Shown in pieces: positions 59,703-64,000 of a stretch of DNA of 64,000 nucleotides. A program made the position numbers and the translations under genes. This DNA is from Aphis gossypii (Eukaryota > Arthropoda > Insecta > Hemiptera > Aphididae). The stretch lies in the NCBI RefSeq assembly GCF_020184175.1, contig NW_026083085.1:1-64000 (forward strand). Reading direction: 5' to 3'. The notes beneath the pieces are model-generated. The model did no database searches. It saw nothing but the letters and a program-made list of their open reading frames with translations, and was not told where the DNA came from. The first letter of the stretch is position 1; the number at the start of each line of letters is the position of its first letter.

Positions 59703-61327
59703 TTAGAAGTATTTTTTTTTGTAGTACGTTATAAAATGATATCGCATTATTTGTAGTTTAAACTTAAAGACACAAATACATGTAATAAGTATTAACAAGA
59801 TCACAACATTAAACTTCGGTTGGTAATGAAGAACTATAATATTATAATTTGATACAGCAGTCGCTAATGCTTAATAGAATAATAGATACTCATTAAGACA
59901 GTTATCACTAATCAGTATGTATATTTTAATTTTTAATAACTAGAAATAGCTGGTACTATTTTCTCCGTAATTGTGAATACGAATCAAATGTATTATCAAT
60001 ATAAACACAATTAAGTGGCTGTGTCCGTAGACGTTAACGCATAAACTATTTTTAGCTGAAAATGTTTTTTCCCGCAAAGTCGACTACGCCGCATTTTATC
60101 GGGCCAACGTTCGTACTCTCTCTCGTACATCACGACAGTCTATAGTCTGTTATTAATTATTATCATAATATTTATTATTATTATGAAACGTGGTGAACCC
60201 GAGTAGCAATTTTAATGTTCAATGTCGGTTTCCAATTACCGTGTTAAAAATACGGTGCATACACTGTTTATGAACCGATAACTGAACTTACAACGGTTCA
60301 CTAAAAGTGTTTTAACATTTTTAATAACCAAAATATTTTTAAATAATTCAATGTCAGTAATACAGACCTTGCACAGTGCTTGCAGTGTGCTGTTAAACCG
60401 ACATAAAAAGACGGTGCTGTGAAAATGTTCACACACCATAGATATTCATATTCACTGTGTTACAGTACCGTGCAATAGACGGTTCTAGGACCGTACTTAA
60501 TAATATTGTTGCTCAGTGTCTGGTCGGTGTTACCGGCAATTTATGTATAATAATTTAATAAATAATAACATACAAAATTTAATATAATTTTTATTCTGAT
60601 TAATGATGATTATAATCGCGCGTTTATAAATTTATAATATTTTTTTTTATATTTATATAAACATGTTATCGGCAGAAGCTATAATTAGCTATATATTAGG
60701 TATTTTAGCCTTTTGATCGCTGGCCTAGCTATTATTAGGCGAGCCGCTGCCCGCTGTACAACTGTCAACTTATTATTTGTCCAGGTTTAATCGTCCGACT
60801 TTACTGTACTAGTCCCTAGATATATTAAGATTAATTATTACTTGTGGAAACCATAATAATAAATAAAGTATATAGGTAGGTATAGTTTTTGTTATCTATG
60901 GTGGAAACTTGGGACGCGGCGCGCTCTCTCTCTGAACGAAGTTATTTATAATAATAATATAATCAATTAATATATTAAATATAAGTTTATTTTATATATT
61001 TTGTAGTTTATAAAAATATAGCGGAGTGCTGCTAGCTGTATAGATATTAGTGATATTACATTATTACGTTACTTTAGCTGCGTAAGCACACGTGTGTAGT
61101 TGTACTGTTGTGTTTGGCGGTTATAGATATCCTATTATACCGATTACCGACTCCTCGGTAACTCGTTTGTTAATTTGTTGTTTCTGTCCTCATGCAGACA
61201 TAAATATCATCTATACAGTTGTATTGTACTGATTTTTTGATAAGTGTTCAGTAAAAGTTTATTATACTTGCGTAATTAGCAACGACAACAGCTCAACACG
61301 TGTTCGACCGTTCATAATTCAATCAAA
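59703..61327. other. Upstream region between hAT-4 and the tnp2-like gene
   Basis: Mixed composition, with GC-richer patches at 60060-60130, 60230-60540 and 60900-61150. Several CACTG/CAGTG and CCGTGTT repeats occur at 60236-60500. No coding region supported (60236-60439 minus is a chance frame). Probably contains the promoter and 5' UTR of the gene whose start codon lies at 61328. Confidence 0.4.
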
Positions 61328-64000
61328 ATGTAAGTACTTATAATTTATATTCTATAATTTATAGTTTATACACGCTTTATTGTAATACTTGCTATGGTTG
61401 GGTATACACTTTGCGTATACTCAAATATTGATTAGTAGTGCGCTGTAGGTACCTATACTCGTTCTATTAGCCACCAAATTAATTACTTAATAAGACAATT
61501 GTTGAAACCAGCTACTTATTAGTACCTATTCGAGTTGGATTTGATTAATATAAATCAATGGATTAATAATAAATGGATAGTTTTGATTTGTTGAATGGTC
61601 AATGATTGGAAATAATATTTTATTTAGATTTTTAAGGAAAATATTATTTCTCCTATTGTTTAAAATCATTGCTATTAATATAATTTCTCCACTTATCATA
61701 GAATCATGACTGCAGTAGTAAAAGTATGAAAAATTGTATCTATATTTTATAGATTTAAAAAAACTGAACATCCCAGACCATAGTGTTTTTATAGGTACAT
61801 ACATTTTTTTTGTATTTGTATTATTATGTATTTTGAAATAATATAATCTGTGCTTCCTCTACTTTAACTACTACCTATAGGGCTACCTGCCTACCTATAT
61901 TGCCTATTTAAATTATTATCAGTAACTATTAGTAAACTAAGTTCAATCAAATATGTATAGTATATAACAGATAAACTATAGGATGGTAACTTTGCTATTT
62001 TAAGATTTGGATTATGTATTAATAAAATGTTAAATTATTATTTATTGAAATACTTAAAATAAGTATATTTATTTCTTAGTTGTATTAAATCATAGGTTGC
62101 AATCATAAAAAAACCTTGTTTATAGGTCAAAGTCTACTCGTTATCTCTGTAGGAAAAGGGCTGCATCTTTTATAGATTCAACATTTTTAGCCAATAATGA
62201 AGTGAATATTGAGGGTAACCAAAGACTACATCCTTTATTGAACTCACCTTTACCTACTAGTTCACAGCCTATAAGTCCAGTACCTATTCCAGTACTTAAT
62301 ACTGGTTTAAATTTATTTGATTTTAATAGTGAAAATACTTTGAACCACAGTTCTAGTACTAGTAGTATGACTAGTGGTCATAGTAGTTCAGACGAAGACA
62401 TTGTACATCAGAAATTGATACACAAGATGAGATATTGAAGTAGTTATTGCCAAATGGGCAAATAGAAATAATGTATGTCATTCAGTTTTAGATGACTTAT
62501 TAGTTTCTTTATCCAAATTCCATTATTTCAAAAATTTACCTAAAGATTCTCGCACGTTATTGCATACTCCAGTCAAAACTGTATTAAAAGATATTAAAGG
62601 TGGAGTGTATTATCATTTTGGAATTTCAAATGAAATAGAATATTTAATGAAATTGAAACAAAACCTGCCCAATAAATTGCTATTAGTCGTTGGAATCGAT
62701 GGACTTCCGATAACAAAAAATCCAGCAAGCCAGTTATGGCCAATTCTTGGCTATTTTACCAATTTAGTTATTGAAAAACCTAGGGTGTTCATAATTGGTG
62801 CTTATTATGGACAATCCAAGCCAGATGACTCCAATGAATATTTAGAAGATTTTGTAAATGAATTATGTATCTTAAATGATGTTGGAATAACTATCGAAGG
62901 TAAGAAAATTAATATAGTGCTAAAAGCTATCATATGTGATTCTCCGGCTAAAGCTTCTGTTCTCAATATAATCACCATACTGCTAAAAATTCTTGTCATA
63001 CTATAGGCAAATATGAAAACAATCGGGTTTATTTCCCTGATTTGTCTGCTTCTACGAGGAATCATATTGAATTTATATCTTATTTTGATAAAGATTTTCA
63101 TTTAGGGGAAACAATTCTGACCAAAATTCCTAATTTTGACTTAATTAATAACATTCCATTTGATTAAATGCATTGTGTATGTATTGGAGTGATGAAAAAA
63201 ATATTAACGTTTTGGATTGGTGGAGTTAAAAAACATACTTTGGCTCTTCCAAAAAATTTAATTTTAATTTTAGATAAAAAAATTAACACACTTGGACAGT
63301 ATATCCCACATGAATTCCAAAGAGCACCAAATGAAAATAGCAGAAAACATCCACTTCATGATGCATCTCGGTTAAAAGCTTCTGAATTGAGACAAATATT
63401 ATTATACACTGGAATGGTAATTTTTTCTGATATATTAAGTAAAGAAATCTATGAGAATTTCATGGAACTCTGTGTAGCCATGAGAATTCTTTCAACAGAA
63501 AATATTTCAGAGGAATACACTGAATTTGCCAAATCATTGGTAAATCACTTTGTTGCTTCTTTTGCTAAATTGTATGGAAAATCTTACTTGTCTTCTAATA
63601 TGCATATAATACAACATTTGGCTGATGATACAAAACAATATGGGCCATTAGATAAATTTTCTGCATTTCCATTCGAAAATTATATGCAACCCTTAAAAAA
63701 AAAAATTAAAAGTGGAGTAAAACCACTTCAGCAATTAGTAAGACGGTATACTGAAGATCAAATACTTTTTAAAGATGAAAACCAAAATTCTAATAAAAAT
63801 TCACTCGGGCCTATCAATTATAGATGCAAATTAAAAAATAGACCAATGACTAATGATGTCTTTGAACCACAGTTCACTGGTTGGAGGATGAAACGCTTTG
63901 TTATAAAACTTAATAGTTCTGATAATTGTGTGAAAATGAAGAATAATGATGTGGTACTTATTGAAAATATTGCTTCATCAAAATTAGACACTAATAATAT
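61328..64000 (+). pseudogene. tnp2/CACTA-like transposase gene, runs off the right edge, damaged
   Basis: The start codon is split: exon 1 ends AAAAT|GTAAGT at 61329 and exon 2 begins at 62126 with G, giving MSKSTRYLCRKRAASFIDS. Then: a Ser/Pro-rich linker; DDLLVSLSKFHYFKNLPKDSRTLL (near 62490); VVGIDGLPITKNPASQLWPILG (near 62680); FIIGAYYGQSKPDDSNEYLEDF; ICDSPAKA (near 62930); MHCVCIGVMKK (near 63170); LRQILLYTGMVIFSD (near 63390); HIIQHLADDTKQYGPLDKFSAFPFENYMQPL (near 63605). This order is that of EnSpm/CACTA-type (tnp2-like) transposases; assignment from memory. Damage: frameshift near 62425, frameshift near 62970-63005, and TAA at about 63166-63168 just before MHCVCIGV. The end of the gene is outside the window. 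Confidence 0.68.

Noticed and set aside
60236..60439. Cys-containing minus-strand ORF
   Set aside because: No domain and no splice support; lies in the presumed upstream region of the next gene.
1..64000. CRISPR arrays, operons, ribosome-binding sites
   Set aside because: Introns, LTR, LINE and Helitron content show a eukaryotic nuclear genome; no direct-repeat/spacer array is present.

Overview
The window is an AT-rich eukaryotic segment made almost entirely of nested and abutting transposable elements (TEs). Spliceosomal introns (GTAAGT...AG), hAT, Harbinger, Helitron, LINE and Ty3/gypsy coding regions, and the style of the arthropod transposase families point to an insect. The hAT termini and spacer style suggest a hemipteran such as an aphid, but that is inference and no host gene in the window confirms it. 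I recognise no ordinary single-copy host gene with confidence.

Layout, left to right. 1-2.9 kb is AT-rich spacer with two short hairpins. 3.0-6.3 kb is a decayed, spliced gene of an arthropod transposase-like family (motifs SHYCR, PKKDxCxxC, FDLQ, DNCGG, GHTQxExDS); a second lineage of the same family lies at 54.6-57.6 kb inside an element with clear TIRs and TTAA target duplication. 7.16-7.39 kb holds two exons of an unknown gene, interrupted by a Harbinger element (7538-12882, TAA duplication) whose MYB/SANT-like gene and DDE transposase both splice into open frames. 14.2-18.0 kb (minus) is a zinc-finger plus tyrosine-recombinase gene of Crypton type, with one nonsense codon and one frameshift.

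18420-28550 is a hAT element (hAT-1) with perfect 16-bp TIRs; its transposase C-terminus is split by a young LTR retroelement (Gypsy-1, 18887-24598, CACT duplication). Gypsy-1 has gag and env-like remnants, no pol, and a downstream ORF with the motifs of a DEDDh exonuclease. 28588-35980 holds two abutting Helitrons, the second with a Rep/helicase gene. 37013-40718 is hAT-2, whose four-exon transposase is fully open. 40.85-50.7 kb is hAT-3, carrying a 5'-truncated LINE in an intron (41606-43544) and a nearly complete Gypsy-2 in an exon (44686-49368). 51.7-59.7 kb is hAT-4 (minus), a decayed BED-finger transposase whose first intron hosts the TTAA element. 61.3 kb to the right edge is a decayed tnp2/CACTA-like transposase gene.

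The relative order of insertions can be read from the nesting: hAT-1 before Gypsy-1, hAT-3 before the LINE and Gypsy-2, hAT-4 before the TTAA element. LTR pairs differ at only about 1-2 positions plus an indel, so both gypsy insertions are young. The observations most worth following are the exonuclease ORF in a pol-less env-bearing retroelement and the TIR/TTAA evidence that the SHYCR/DNCGG protein family is a DNA transposase.
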